64,000 nt of DNA from Agapanthus africanus. Its lineage: Eukaryota; Streptophyta; Magnoliopsida; Asparagales; Amaryllidaceae. Below are positions 1 to 11,796 of the stretch, piece by piece (position 1 is the first letter of the stretch; the number at the start of each line of letters is the position of its first letter). Position numbers and translations under genes: made by a program. Below the pieces are notes generated by a model, which saw nothing but the letters and a program-made list of their open reading frames with translations, did no database searches and had not been told where the DNA came from. The DNA lies in the NCBI GenBank assembly GCA_030015575.1, contig CM057344.1, forward strand, positions 598,804,410 through 598,868,409, written 5' to 3'.

Positions 1-472
1 GGATCAACAGCTGCTGTAGCAGCAACATGGCTGTTTTGGGGGCTGATAGTTGTAGTATGAGTGAGAGAGAGGTGATAAAAGTTTGAAGTGAGGTGAGGGG
101 ACTTAACCTTAACCCATCATGGCAACATCACATCCCTCACCCTCCCTAAGTCAACCTTAAACCCACTAAATACCCATGGTCAAAGCCAACCATCCACAAT
201 TTTAAACTAATTAGTTTTAATAACTCAATTAACTTAACCAAGAACCTAACCCACCATGGTTAATTTAAACATAGCTAACCCACAAGCTCAAACATATGGC
301 AAACTCTAATCTTAATCTTATTTAACGTGCACAAGTGTGTGTGGTTGAGATAAAATTTCACAAAAATAACCATAAACCCAGATAAATTATTAGAACCCTA
401 TTTTGGTAAACTTTTTACCAAAAACCCCAAATTAACACTTAATTACTACTATCCCTAAACTCAGGTGTTACA
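1..472 (-). repeat. Partial 3' LTR of element A
   Basis: On the minus strand an LTR-like start TGTAACACCTGAG lies directly after a purine tract. The sequence continues leftwards as AT-rich non-coding DNA to the window edge, so the LTR end is not visible. It does not resemble the LTR at 14889-15277 beside the gag end of the same element. Confidence 0.65.
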
Positions 473-488
473 GTCTTCCCCCCTTAAG
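473..488 (-). other. Polypurine tract of element A
   Basis: The plus strand reads GTCTTCCCCCCTTAAG, a purine-rich run on the minus strand immediately before the LTR start TGTAACACC. This is the expected position for plus-strand DNA priming. Confidence 0.7.
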
Positions 489-506
489 AAAATTCGTCCC
501 CGAATT

Positions 507-1563
507 TTAAAATATGCAACTACGCGTACCTTCAAAAAGATGAGGGAATTTCTTCCGCATCTCTCCCTCAGCCTCCCAAGTGATCTCCTCGCTGCTCTGG
601 CTGCGCCAAAGAACTTTCACGGACGGCAGGACCTTTGATCGAAGTTTCTTCACTTGCCGATCCAATATCTCAACTGGCTGCACGGTGAACGAAAGGTCCG
701 GCTCAAGCTGAACTGTCTGATAACGTGTGGGAAGGGTCATGAAGATAACGGCGTAGCATCGACACGTGGAAGACGGGATGAACATCTGAAAAGCTAGGTG
801 GAAGAGCCAAACGATATGCAACAGCGCCGACACGCTCGAGGATCTCGAAGGGACCTACGAATCTAGGGCTAAGCTTCCCCTTTCGCCCAAAACGCATCAC
901 GCCCTTCATCGGAGAGACTCTCAGAAAAACATGGTCGCCAACTGCGAACTCTAATCTTTGACGGCGCCTGTCTGCATAGGATTTCTATCTGCTCTGAGCT
1001 GCTCTCATCCGGTCTCGAATCAGTTGTACTTTCTCGGTCGTCTCCTGCACGATCTGTGGCCCAAAAATACTGCTCTCGCTTAGCTCCGTCCAACAAACGG
1101 GCGATCTACATCTCCTCCCATACAACGCCTCAAAAGGTGCCATCTGAATAGTATCCTGGAAGCTGTTGTTGTAGGAGAACTCCACTAGAGGTAAATGACG
1201 GTCCCAGCTACCGCCAAAGTCCAGAACGCATGCTTTGAGCATGTCCTCGAGAGTCTGAATGGTCCGCTCTGACTGTCCGTCGGTCTGCGGATGAAATGCT
1301 GTGCTGAAGCTCAAACGAGTGCCCAAAGCCTCCTGGAGTCTCTGCCATAGTCGGCTGGTAAACTGAGTGTCTCGATCTGACACGATACAAGTCGGTACGC
1401 CATGTAGCCGCACGATCTCGTCAATGTAGAGCTGAGCATACTGAGCGAAGCTGAAAGTGGTCTTCACTGGCAGGAAGTGAGCCACTTTCGTCAATCTATC
1501 CACGATCACCCAGATGGAGTCGTACCCTCGACTGGTCCTGGGTAGACCCACAACGAAGTCCAT
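507..1563 (-). pseudogene. Element A integrase core and C-terminal chromodomain-like region (broken)
   Basis: From 1563 down to 985 an open frame encodes the integrase catalytic core: MDFVVGLPR with the first Asp, SDRDTQF with the second, and DGQSERTIQTL with the Glu. An in-frame TAG (985-987) follows AAQSR, where related elements usually have Gln, which fits a CAG to TAG change. The frame then resumes through the [10 protein letters not shown] and [10 protein letters not shown] block and shifts near 720-760 into the tail containing VQPVEILDRQVKKLRSK and EGEMRKKFPHLF, a chromodomain-like end typical of Tekay elements. The integrase would insert the cDNA and the chromodomain would steer it to chromatin, but this copy cannot make an intact protein. 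Confidence 0.85.
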
Positions 1564-2347
1564 CGAAATCTGCTCTCATTTCCACTCCGGAATGGGTAAC
1601 GGCTGTGGCTCTCCTGCGGGCCTCTGGTGCTCGGCCTTGACTTGCTGACAAGTTAGGCATCTCGATATGAACTCCGCGATGTCCCTCTTCATTCCGTCCC
1701 ACCAGTAGGTCTCTCTCATATCGTGGTACATCTTGATGGAACCGGGATGGACACTATACACCGATCGATGTGCTTCCTCAAGAATATTGCGCCGCAATCC
1801 ATCAGCATCTGGAACGCACAGTCTAGATTCAAATCGTAATATCCCCTGATCATCAATCACGAACTCGGAAAATCTGCCCTGTCCCATCTGTGCCATGATC
1901 TCTGAGCAACGGTCATCTCTGCGCTGTGCCTCATATATACGGTCAAGTAACTGTGGGCGTGCACGAACATGCGCGAGCTGTCCCCCTGTCAGAGTGAACT
2001 CGAACTCAACTCGGCTGTCGCATAAAATCTGCCAATCTGCTGACGACTGCCTCTGCACTGCGCGCAAACAGGATAGACTACCCCCGGGCCTCCTGCTCAA
2101 AGCATCCGCTACCACATTCGCCTTGCCCGGGTGGTATAGGATCTCACAGTCGTAGTCTTTCACCAACTCCATCCAACGACGCTGTCTAAGGTTCAAGTCT
2201 CGCTGCTGAAATATGTATTTTAAGCTCTTGTGGTCTGTGAATATTTGGCATGACTCGCCATATAGGTAGTGTCGCCTATCTTCAGTGCAAAGACCACTGC
2301 AGCCATCTCCAAATCGTGAGTGGGGTAGTTCTGTTCATGCTTCTTCA
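1564..2347 (-). pseudogene. Element A: C-terminal half of RNase H and integrase zinc-binding domain
   Basis: This segment resumes the polyprotein exactly where E1 interrupts it, at [17 protein letters not shown], the conserved RNase H stretch after SRQL. It continues through the end of RNase H ([12 protein letters not shown]), a linker, and the integrase HHCC zinc-binding domain ([15 protein letters not shown], then [14 protein letters not shown]). It is broken by a frameshift near 2200-2260 and by an in-frame TGA at 1576-1578 just after PIPEWK, where Trp is expected (TGG to TGA). The matching N-terminal half of RNase H lies beyond the insertion at 11797-12000, which shows that the two blocks were once one gene. 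Confidence 0.85.
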
Positions 2348-2352
2348 ACTGC
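2348..2352. repeat. Target-site duplication ACTGC, left copy (E1)
   Basis: ACTGC directly precedes the left LTR of E1 and recurs at 11792-11796 directly after the right LTR. Removing one copy plus the insert rejoins the RNase H reading frame of element A at SRQL-KKHEQ. Confidence 0.93.
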
Positions 2353-3890
2353 TGATTGTCACGATCTAACTGTGTCGTGTTTAAAAAGAATTCTGAAATT
2401 ACCGCAATCAAAACAGTGTCGCTTGTAGCGAGCCGCGATGAATACGGGTCGTCCGCAGGGAGATGGTAAGTTTCTTATTGCTTGTTTTAACGAGTTAATA
2501 CCGTGTTTTGATTTGTTGGTTAACTAATTGTCGTAACAAAGATATGAATAAAAAGGACTTGTTAAGGGTAGTAATAAGTTAGATTGTATGAAGGTGATGT
2601 TTGCCAATTCCTTATAGCCCCGACTTGGTATTGATACTAAAGCAATAGGTAACAACGCGGATTATGGAACTTGAAATACGGTATTTGCGGTATTTCGCTA
2701 AATCCGTTTTCCTTGTCCCTTGTCCTTCCGTTGTTATCTCTTGATTTTAGCCTTCGGCAAACCACGGGCAATCCGGTCATGATTAGGAATCATCACTATC
2801 GGGGTAGGATAAGATGCCTAGTGAGCGGAGTTGCGGGTGATTTGCACGAAGTTTCAATAGGCAAGTTTTAGGTTTTAAAGTTTGGACAAAGAAAATCTTC
2901 GAATACGATCTAACATATTACACCCTTAACAAGTAAAAAGATTACTCACACATATTTACAAATTAACAAGAAAGAAAAGAGAAGATACATAAAAACATGC
3001 AATGAAATAAAGAGGAAAAGAGAACCGATGAGTTCAAGCGTTTTATCTCCCAGTGTTCAATCCCCGGCAACGTGTGAGATCCAAATACCAAGCTTTAAGG
3101 TTGCAAGCTCACTTAAGAGGTTGCAAGATTAAAGCAAAGCATGAATTTCACAATTGAAATCATGTAAAGTGGAACAAGACATGTAATAAAAATACGAACT
3201 TTTATTGAAGAACAAACTTGTTACAAGAGATCTTGAAGTCAAGAACCTAAGCCTTAAGCTTGCAAGTTCTAAATGAGAAGTTGCAAGGTCAAGACAAAGG
3301 GGCAAGAGCTCAAGAATGAAAAGAAAAATTACAAGAATTCTAAGATAGAACTAAAGAAAAAGCTACCATTTCCTCTTGCCTTTGGTCTCTATTTATAGGC
3401 TCAGAAAGAAATATTCATATCTGCCCCATTATGGCTCATGCTGATTTGTTTGATTGCCTTTGATTTGAACACATGCTTTTTAGTCTTGAATGCATATAAT
3501 ATCATATGCATATAAAATCATATCCTTGATTGCATATAAAATCATATCCTTGATGATTGCATATAGAATCATATCCTTGATTGCATATAGAATCATATCC
3601 ACATGTGCTTAAAAGTCTTGTGTACACACTTGTTGTGTTGGACCATTTAGAAAAAAAATGTGTACACAACTTGTTGCGTAAAGGAACTCCTGAAGTATCG
3701 GTCGGTTAGCGTTTCTGGTCGCAGTGTCTTCCCTCAAGTGATATATCCGTGCTGTTGGATGTATTTCCAGTATTTTGTCATGTATACCTGTAATCTGTAA
3801 TGCTGAGCAGACACTGGTCAATAATACCGATAAATACAACAATTAGATAATGAATGAGCGGTATTAGAATGCAATTTTCTGATATGAACA
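2353..3890 (-). repeat. E1 3' LTR
   Basis: 1,538 bp, starting TGATTGTCACG and ending ATATGAACA on the plus strand. Minus-strand TATAAAT at 3391-3397 is the likely promoter TATA box. It differs from the other LTR at about 21 positions by eye. The 60-70 aa ORF inside it is identical in both LTRs and is not treated as a gene. Confidence 0.93.
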
Positions 3891-3905
3891 AATACCCCCA
3901 AACTT
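3891..3905 (-). other. E1 polypurine tract
   Basis: The minus strand reads AGTTTGGGGGTATT directly before the 3' LTR, matching the usual purine tract of Athila-type elements. Similar tracts AAGTTTGGGGG recur inside the element at about 5177-5192 and 5310-5322 and could be secondary or relic tracts. Confidence 0.85.
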
Positions 3906-5342
3906 ATCTATTGCTCGTCCCGAGCAAAACCATTTATTCACAAACGAAAATCCTAACCGCACTTTCGCAGGGAACGCGATTGCACTGAGCATGTGCAACA
4001 AGCCGTTTAACCTCTAGGTGTCCCTAGTAGGAGGAGTGTTGTCTCCTGAGGGTTTTCAGCGGATACTACCCACAAAATCCCGTCAATTTGGCTTATCGAC
4101 TTTTATTCTCCAATTAGGTTTTCTAACAAGGAACTCTATTATCTTTTACTTGTAAATTATCCACCTACATTCTTTACGCTTCCTCATCATTTAACTTAAG
4201 ATTATATATGTTCTATAGACTTACTTAGCTTTTGACATTTCTTAAGTTTTCCTTCAAAGGTTCCATCTCCACTTAGGAATTTTTATCAACTCTACTAAAG
4301 ATACAAGTTATATTCTTCATTCCTTTCTCTTATCTAAACTCTAATCACATATCCCCACGTGTGTGTATAAATCACCCCTACACTTGGAAATTCAAATCAA
4401 GCAATCATACCCTTGTCCGTTGTCCAAAGCACTTATTAATTGGTGAGTTTTGCTTACACATCCTTCATGCGACCGTTAATACTTCTTGAGGTACCAACGA
4501 CTGATTACAAGATGCGTTTGCACTTTTAAAGCGTACTTCCTAGTCTTGTAACACCCAAGGCTTTTAGCAGTGTCTCCCAAACCAGTTGGTCTAAGGCACT
4601 AGGTGATGAAGCACCCTCGCTAAATATTTTTCTATTTTTAGCCTTAAGTAATCACAAAACCAGTGTTCATTTTTTTTTATTCACTTTTGTATTTTTCATT
4701 TTCTTCATACTAAGGACTTTTAGACAAGAGCATTTCAAGGTCTCCTCTACTATTCCAAGCTTCAAGGTGCGTGATTGTGCAATTTTGTAGGGTATACATT
4801 TTCAGAATCTATACTTAAGCCAGGAATTATTTTTCAAACTCATACTCTAATAATAATCAATACTTTTTCCTTTATTTCAACTTAGCCCAAGAAGTGAACC
4901 AAAAATTTGCCTGTTTCTAAATAAACTACAAAGACATATACTTTCTACCGATAAACTTTAAGGAAGGTTATTTTTAGGGTTTTTAATTTACTAAGTCTAA
5001 GATCTAGTTGTTCGTAGCCAGTTAACCTATTTGTCAAACTCAAGTTAAATATGGCCAAAATTGAATACAATAATTTTTATAATTTTTGAAAATTTTCAAT
5101 TTTTATGAGTTTTTAAAATAAGTATGCAAATGCAAAAATATGTACAAATGAATGCGAAGGAAGAAGACGTACCGAGCATACCCCCAAACTTAAACTTGAC
5201 AGTGTCCTCACTGTCATGCTATACCAAGAAGGTTAAAATACCGGCACTTCCTTGTTTATTTTATTATTATTATTTTTTTATTGTTAAAACAAAAATATAG
5301 ACAGAAAGGCCCCCCCAAACTTCATTTAAACAATGTTAGACA
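3906..5342 (-). other. E1 3' non-coding region
   Basis: About 1.4 kb between the protease ORF and the 3' LTR. No RT, RNase H or integrase motif was found in any frame. It is AT-rich and holds two extra purine-tract-like runs near 5180 and 5315. The polymerase genes expected here in an autonomous element are absent. Confidence 0.75.
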
Positions 5343-7445
5343 TTACTGCCAAACTTTGCATAGACCAAATGTCAACATCAACCAGTTGAAAAATTTATCT
5401 GTAAAGAGTATCGGTTGGTGGAAGAATTTGTTGTACCAATCCAAAAAGAATTGGGGAAGATAGAAGAGGTGGTATGGAAAGTGTGGAAGTGAATAGACAG
5501 GAGGTGGTGATGAATCAAAACGAGAATGCGAATGATCAGCAATCAGTGGAGTATTGGCATTCTCGTAACTTATTAAAAGAAATGGGGGTGGTTCAACTTC
5601 CAAAGGAGAAGGTTGACTAACCACACTATCCCCAAGATATCTCTGTGGATCCTTCATCGACTTGGCATCATCCATCATATGCATATGATATTCAATTATG
5701 AGGGAACTAATCTTTTCGATGTCCGCCATATTCCAGCCGAGAGCTTGCCGCCTATCTTGTAAGAGCATTAAAAGGGCGTTCTCTTGCTCGAGGGCTAGAG
5801 AGGCCGATATGATAACGGGAAAGGTCTCATTCTCACCTATGTAAGCATATTTAATGTGAGACGGCAAGGGCATGAGTTCGAGTTTCGGAGGAAAAAGAAT
5901 CATAGGCAAAATTGGGGAATCTACCTCGAACTCAAAGGACTCCAACACAGGTTCGAAATCACTGCAAACAACCGATTCGGATGGTTCAACTAAGTCATCC
6001 AAATATTCAAAAGACTCATATTCGGGTTGTGAGTCATCATCATCCGAAAAGGTGAAACATTCATAATCCATATCGGTTGTGTCAACGATGGTAGGCTCAA
6101 GGAGGGACGCACTAGTGGCGTCAAAACTGTTCTCATCAAAAAAGAATCTTTCAAACTCCCAGTCCTCCTGCGTGATTTCGTGAATAGAGCAAACTTCTCG
6201 TGTACTAGTATTAGGCATGGGAGGCAGACTTCCTAACTTGTAAATATTGAACTCACTAGACGTCTTCCCGAAGGATAGAGTCATGGAGCCATTGCGACAG
6301 TTTATTACGGTATTGGAAGTGGCCAAAAATGGTCGACCGAGGATCACCGGAATTTGGTTCCGTGAGTTAGCAACAGGTTGTGTGTCCATAACAATAAAAT
6401 CAACTGGGAATATGAACTCCCCAACTTTGATCAACACATCCTCTAGCTCACCCCTTGGATGGGTGATTGATCGATCAACCATTTGGAGAGTACAGTGAGT
6501 GGGCTTAAGCTCTCCAATACCTAATTGCTCGTACACAGAATAAGATAGCAAATTGACACTAGCACCAAGATCTAGTAGTGCTCTATTGATGTTCTTGTCC
6601 CCAATTGCTATCGAAATAGTAGGACAACCGGGGTCCTTTTGCTTTTGGGGTAAAGAATTGACAAGAGCATCGCTAATAGCACTAGCCACAAAAACTTTCT
6701 TTGGTACTTGTGACTTCCTCTTTTTGGTGCATAAGTCCTTTAAAATTTTTGCATATGAAGGAACTTTTTGGATTGCATCCAAAAGAGGGATATTTATGCT
6801 AACCTGTTTGAACAGCTCAACAATCTTCTCCATTTGTGGGGTTGTTTTATTGGATCTCAACCGGTTTGGAAAATGAGCATTTTGAAATGTTGTTGAGTCC
6901 AATTTTTGCGGATCAGATTGTTGAGTTGGAACGGAACCCCGTGTAGATGTGTTCGTGTTGTGAGAAGTGGGTCCGCTTGAGGTAGAAGGAGTAGAGCCTT
7001 GTGAATGATGGAGAACATGCTCTAACGAAGAAGAAGAAGGTGAAGAAGAACCACCGGCAGGGGTGTCATCGTGAATACCCACATTATTTTGCAACATTTT
7101 TCCCGATCTCAACGTGGTCACATCGTTTACGTTATGAGTTTGCTGTTGATATGCAGCATGTGCGTGACCAGGATTGGGCAGTGGTTGAGATGGGAGCTTT
7201 CCTTTTTCTCGCTCGCTCAATGCTGCATTGAGTTGTGCAATTTGTGCCTCAATAGATTTGATGTTTTGATCGTGTGAGGCACTGTTTTGCACCAAAGATT
7301 GAATAGAAGTCTCTAATCTTGCTGTAGATTGTGTGGATTGCTTAAGGAACGCATCTAGACTTCTTTCGAGTGAGTTAACCTTGTCATTATTAGGTTGAAC
7401 AAAATTGTTTGGCGCATAAGAATTGTTAGGCACAAAATTGTTCAC
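5343..7445 (-). CDS. E1 Gag C-terminal region and aspartic protease
   Basis: This is a 700-codon open frame. The first third is low-complexity (Asn/Gln/Ser-rich) with TLRSGK. The middle holds a retropepsin-like protease: ALLDLGASVNLLSYSVYEQL carries the Asp-Leu-Gly-Ala active site, and VILGRPFLATS is the downstream hydrophobic-Gly motif. The C-terminal third is acidic and then hydrophobic, with no recognised domain. The protease would mature the Gag polyprotein inside the virus-like particle. In autonomous Athila elements RT would follow, but here the frame simply ends at a stop. A frame change near 7440-7560 separates this ORF from the upstream gag frame, so the start used here is not a natural one. 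Confidence 0.8.
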   Translation of the reverse strand: MNNFVPNNSYAPNNFVQPNNDKVNSLERSLDAFLKQSTQSTARLETSIQSLVQNSASHDQNIKSIEAQIAQLNAALSEREKGKLPSQPLPNPGHAHAAYQQQTHNVNDVTTLRSGKMLQNNVGIHDDTPAGGSSSPSSSSLEHVLHHSQGSTPSTSSGPTSHNTNTSTRGSVPTQQSDPQKLDSTTFQNAHFPNRLRSNKTTPQMEKIVELFKQVSINIPLLDAIQKVPSYAKILKDLCTKKRKSQVPKKVFVASAISDALVNSLPQKQKDPGCPTISIAIGDKNINRALLDLGASVNLLSYSVYEQLGIGELKPTHCTLQMVDRSITHPRGELEDVLIKVGEFIFPVDFIVMDTQPVANSRNQIPVILGRPFLATSNTVINCRNGSMTLSFGKTSSEFNIYKLGSLPPMPNTSTREVCSIHEITQEDWEFERFFFDENSFDATSASLLEPTIVDTTDMDYECFTFSDDDDSQPEYESFEYLDDLVEPSESVVCSDFEPVLESFEFEVDSPILPMILFPPKLELMPLPSHIKYAYIGENETFPVIISASLALEQENALLMLLQDRRQALGWNMADIEKISSLIIEYHMHMMDDAKSMKDPQRYLGDSVVSQPSPLEVEPPPFLLISYENANTPLIADHSHSRFDSSPPPVYSLPHFPYHLFYLPQFFLDWYNKFFHQPILFTDKFFNWLMLTFGLCKVWQ

Positions 7446-9004
7446 TTGATTAGGATAAGGTTGCTGTTGGAAAGATTGTTTAAATTGAGTTTGTGGGGGT
7501 GCTTGTTGTTGTTGTGGAGGCCCTTGAAAATTGTTATTTCCTTGGAATTGTTGATTTTGGTTCCAAGCGAAATTTGGGTGACTCCTCCAACCGGATTATA
7601 TGTAGTAGAGTATGGATCGTTTCTTTGTCGTTGCTGAAAGGCAGCATTGACTTGATCACGTCCTTGAGTAGATGCATTGTAAGGACACTCTTCGGTTAAG
7701 TGTGATGGAGCTGAACAACAAGCACACACAGTTCGTGGAGGCATAACAGGGGCGGGAGAAGGCGACGAGATTTTGGTCTCAAGCGCTTCTAGCTTTTTCG
7801 TAAGAGCGGCCATCTTGGCCTTCATAGCAATTGACATCTCTACTTGATGTATGCCTACCCTAGATTGACCACTAGAAAAAGATGATGTGGTCTTGGAGCT
7901 CTCCCACTGAATTGTTTGTTCACTAAGATCCTCAGGAAACTGCCACGCTTCCTCACTGGATTTGGATAGAAAGTGACCTTGACAAATGGTTTCTAGCAAC
8001 TGCTTCGTTGCCGGGTTCAATCCCTCGTATAATGTTTAGCAAAGTTGCCAACTTTCGATCCCATGGTGAGGGCATTGAACGAGTAGGTCTTTGAATCTTT
8101 CAAAACACTTCCAAAATGGTTCGGAAGGAAGCTGTGAAAATTGTATAATCTCATTACGGATTCTAGCAGTTTTGTGATGAGGATAGAACTTTTTAAGAAA
8201 AGCTTTCACAAACTCGTCCCAATTTCTAATTGAATGTGATGCGGTGCTGTATAGCCACTTCTCGGCTAGGTCACATAAGGTAAAAGGAATGACCCTTAGC
8301 CTTATAGCGTCATCACTTAATTGGGTCGTTTTCATCATAGCGCAAACGTTTTGGAATTTATTGATAAAAATATACGCATCTTCTCATTCCAATCCATGAA
8401 ATTTTGGCAGCATATTGATGAAGTGGGGTTTTATTTCAAAATTGTCCCCATTTGCCGGTGGGGGTGAAAGACAGGTAGGTAAAGAGGTGCGGACAGGGTA
8501 GAAGAGATCCTGTAGCGCGACACGTGTGGGCGCTTCAACAGGCAGTTGATTCGGGTTATTCGCACCCAGATTAGGTGGAGTCAGTCCCTGGGCAGGTGTA
8601 GGGATGTTAGGATTAAATCCTGACATCTCAGAAGAAGAATTTGGTGATAAAGAAGGTGAAGATGTATGAACAGAATCTCGGTCAACGTCGGAGTTGACCG
8701 GCAAAGGTAAAGGTGATAAAAGGGTGGAGGGATTTTCGGCGTTGGAGTTGATCGCGTAGTCCGTAGGGACTAACGAAACGCGGACTAAACGGGAACTAGG
8801 GTCCCTAGTCCAAGCGGACATACACCAAACGAGTTTAGTGTAGTCAAAGCGTAGAATGTGAGGGTAAGAAAACGAAAGTGGAGAAAAATTGGGTGATGGT
8901 GGTAAAAATGGCAATTTTTTTTTTTGTGTTTGTTTCAAAAGAATGGGAAAATGAAACGACTGTTCAACAAACACAATCACAAATGCATAGTCACAAATGC
9001 ACAA
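7442..9004 (-). pseudogene. E1 gag (broken by two stops and a frameshift)
   Basis: Three consecutive open segments (9004-8384, 8338-8036, 8020-7442) form one Gag. The first carries a Pro-rich N terminus with MSGFNPNIPT (possible natural start at 8626). The second is the Gag core: LCDLAEKWLYS, FVKAFLKKFYP and LPSEPFWKCFERFKDLL are typical of plant Gypsy Gag. The third holds a CCHC zinc knuckle, CACCSAPSHLTEEC. Stops at 8384-8386 (TGA) and 8036-8038 (TAA) interrupt otherwise continuous homology, and the TAA follows WQLC where Gln is expected (CAA to TAA). Gag would package the RNA. The start is uncertain because the frame is open well upstream of any obvious Met. Confidence 0.82.
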
Positions 9005-10233
9005 TCAATACCTAGACTAGGGTCCTCTAAGTCTACTAGACCTGCTCCTAACTGTTCCAAAACGACAAATTGTGAGATAACCCTCAGATCGCCTCTTCAC
9101 AGCCAGTTGTGGCCAGGTAAGCACAAGTGAGGTATGGAGGGATCCGCTCACGAATCACCGTGAGACGGGCCTTTTAAAGTTACCTCCTCACTTGTCTTGC
9201 CTAGGCACCACAAGAGTCATGTTTAGATAAACGATTGAATGCCCACAATCTTCCTTTGTCCTATTGAGCGCGACAAGTCCTTAGTGGGCTGAGTCTAGAT
9301 ATTTTTTATTAAACTTGAGGTGACACTTATGCAATTAGTGATTTCCGGGGTCTTAGGAAGGGTGATGAAATCCCCACCCAATCTGGATTGGTGTTAGAGC
9401 CCCTTAAGTCCGTATTAAATGATGCAATGCGCAAAATTCAACCAAGTTTTGTTTTCAAGCAATCAGTTATCATTTTTTACTTTTAATGCGGCGCTGCAAC
9501 AAATACGGTTAGTTTTTTTTTTGGGCTTTTTGCGGCGATTTTTGCTAAGAATCCCGCAAAGACAAGAATATTGGAGCGTCGGGTTTGAGAGGAGAAGTTT
9601 AGAAAAATACGTACAAAAAAGTACCGAGTTTCAGAAACTCATTGCGATATTGCCTCCGAGTGGTCGAATGGTTCGCTTGCGCGGGTCTAACTACCCGGAT
9701 CTTTGGCACTGAGTGTTCACCCTCCTTTGCACTTGAAAATGCCCCTTTGTTCCGTATGATCGCTGCTCAAAATCCGTCAAATCTGCATATATTGGAAAAA
9801 CACGGATATTTGAGCCAAAAAGAAATATTAACAACCACAATTCTGAACACAAATAAATAAGAAAATCAAATAATAAAAATGGAATTTATATCAAAACACT
9901 GGAAGCAACACAGAAAAACAAAAGTGAAAAGGCCACACCAAGGCCGGCGGGCTCGGTTTTTCAGGGTATGTCGCCGGTTTTTGTGTGAGGAAATTGGCTC
10001 AAATTTTGTGTGTTGTCTTAATGAAGAAATGTCATTCCAATTTTATAACTTGATTTATTTCTTTAGCATCAGAGTGTTAGCAGAATTCAAATCCAGAGAA
10101 GAAAAGAATTTTATTTGTGTTTGTGGTTGGTTTCAAAAAGAATGGTTATTTGTTTGAATGTGTTAGAAATTAGTTTTATACAGAATATGCACAAATTTAA
10201 CCCGAGAATACAAGTATAAAAAGCGTTACCGTC
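9005..10233 (-). other. E1 5' leader
   Basis: About 1.2 kb of untranslated leader between primer-binding site and gag. No conserved coding motif is visible; it probably contains packaging signals (inference). Confidence 0.6.
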
Positions 10234-10251
10234 TCCCCGGCAACGGCGCCA
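10234..10251 (-). other. E1 primer-binding site (tRNA-Asp)
   Basis: The minus strand reads TGGCGCCGTTGCCGGGGA, an 18-nt perfect complement of the plant tRNA-Asp 3' end including CCA, two bases from the 5' LTR end. It fixes the element's orientation and fits Athila-type priming. Confidence 0.92.
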
Positions 10252-10253
10252 TT

Positions 10254-11791
10254 TGATTGTCACGATCTAACTGTGTCGTGTTTAAAAAGAATTCTGAAAT
10301 TACCGCAATCAAAACGGTGTCGCTTGTAGCGAGCCGCGATGAATACGGGTCGTCCGCAGGGAGATGGTAAGTTTCTTATTGCTTGTTTCAACGAGTTAAT
10401 ACCGTGTTTTGATTTGTTGGTTAACTAATTGTCGTAACAAAGATATGAATAAAAATGACTTGTTAAGGATAGTAATAAGTTAGATTGTATGAAGGTGATG
10501 TTTGCCAATTCCTTATAGCCTCGACTTGGTATTGATACTAAAGCAATAGGTAACAACACGGATTAGGGAACTTGAAATACGGTATTTGCGGTATTTCGCT
10601 AAATCCGTTTTCCTTGTCCCTTGTCCTTCCGTTGTTATCTCTTGATTTTAGCCTTCGGCAAACCACGGGCAATCCGGTCATGATTAGGAATCATCACTAT
10701 CGGGGTAGGATAGGATGCCTAGTGAGCGGAGTTGCGGGTGATTTGCACGAAGTTTCAATAGGCAAGTTTTAGGTTTTAAAGTTTGGACAAAGAAAATCTT
10801 CGAATACGATCTAACATATTACACCCTTAACAAGTGAAAAGATTACTCACACATATTTACAAATTAACAAGAAAGAAAAGAGAAGATACATAAAAACATG
10901 CAATGAAATAAAGAGGAAAAGAGAACCGATGAGTTCAAGCGTTTTATCTCCCAGTGTTCAATCCCCGGCAACGTGTGAGATCCAAATACCAAGCTTTAAG
11001 GTTGCAAGCTCACTTAAGAGGTTGCAAGATTAAAGCAAAGCATGAATTTCACAATTGAAATCATATAAAGTGGAACAAGACATGTAATAAAAATACGAAC
11101 TTTTATTGAAGAACAAACTTGTTACAAGAGATCTTGAAGTCAAGAACCTAAGCCTTAAGCTTGCAAGTTCTAAATGAGAAGTTGCAAGGTCAAGACAAAG
11201 GGGCAAGAGCTCAAGAATGAAAAGAAAAATTACAAGAATTCTAAGATAGAACTAAAGAAAAAGCTACCATTTCCTCTTGCCTCTGGTCTCTATTTATAGG
11301 CTCAGAAAGAAATATTCATATCTGCCCCATTATGGCTCATGCTGATTTGTTTGATTGCCTTTGATTTGAACACATGCTTTTTAATCTTGAATGCATATAA
11401 TATCATATGCATATAAAATCATATCCTTGATTGCATATAAAATCATATCCTTGATGATTGCATATAGAATCATATCCTTGATTGCATATAAAATCATATC
11501 CACATGTGCTTAAAAGTCTTGTGTACACACTTGTTGTGTTGGATCATTTAGAAAAAAAATGTGTACACAACTTGTTGCATAAAAGAACTCCTGAAGTATT
11601 GGCCGGTTAGCGTTTCTGGTCGCAGTGTCTTCCCTCAAGTGATATATCCGTGCTGTTGGATGCATTTCCAGTATTTTGTCATGTATACCTGTAATCTGTA
11701 ATGCTGAGCAGACACTGGTCAATAATACCGATAAATACAATAATTAGATAATGAATGAGCGGTATTAGAATGCAATTTTATGATATGAACA
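10254..11791 (-). repeat. E1 5' LTR
   Basis: 1,538 bp, same ends and same length as 2353-3890. The TATA-like TATAAAT (minus) is at 11292-11298, the exact counterpart of 3391-3397. Confidence 0.93.
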
Positions 11792-11796
11792 ACTGC
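11792..11796. repeat. Target-site duplication ACTGC, right copy (E1)
   Basis: Identical to 2348-2352. The element A reading frame resumes immediately to the right. Confidence 0.93.

Larger units (their letters stand above)
2353..11791 (-). mobile_element. E1: complete 9,439-bp Athila-like gag-protease-only retrotransposon nested in element A
   Basis: Two LTRs of equal length (1,538 bp, 2353-3890 and 10254-11791) start TG and end CA and are flanked by ACTGC duplications. An 18-nt primer-binding site perfectly complementary to a tRNA-Asp 3' end adjoins the right LTR, and a purine tract adjoins the left one, so the element reads leftwards. The internal region encodes a Gag with a CCHC knuckle and a retropepsin-type protease and then runs into non-coding DNA. 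No RT, RNase H or integrase is present in any frame. This is the architecture called TR-GAG, an LTR element reduced to gag. Gag features, tRNA-Asp priming and LTR size point to the Athila lineage. About 21 mismatches were counted by eye between LTRs (about 1.4%), so the insertion is recent. Confidence 0.93.

Noticed and set aside
2671-2871. Small gene inside the E1 LTR (repeated at 10572-10772)
   Set aside because: Same ORF in both LTRs simply because LTRs are copies; no motif or selection evidence.
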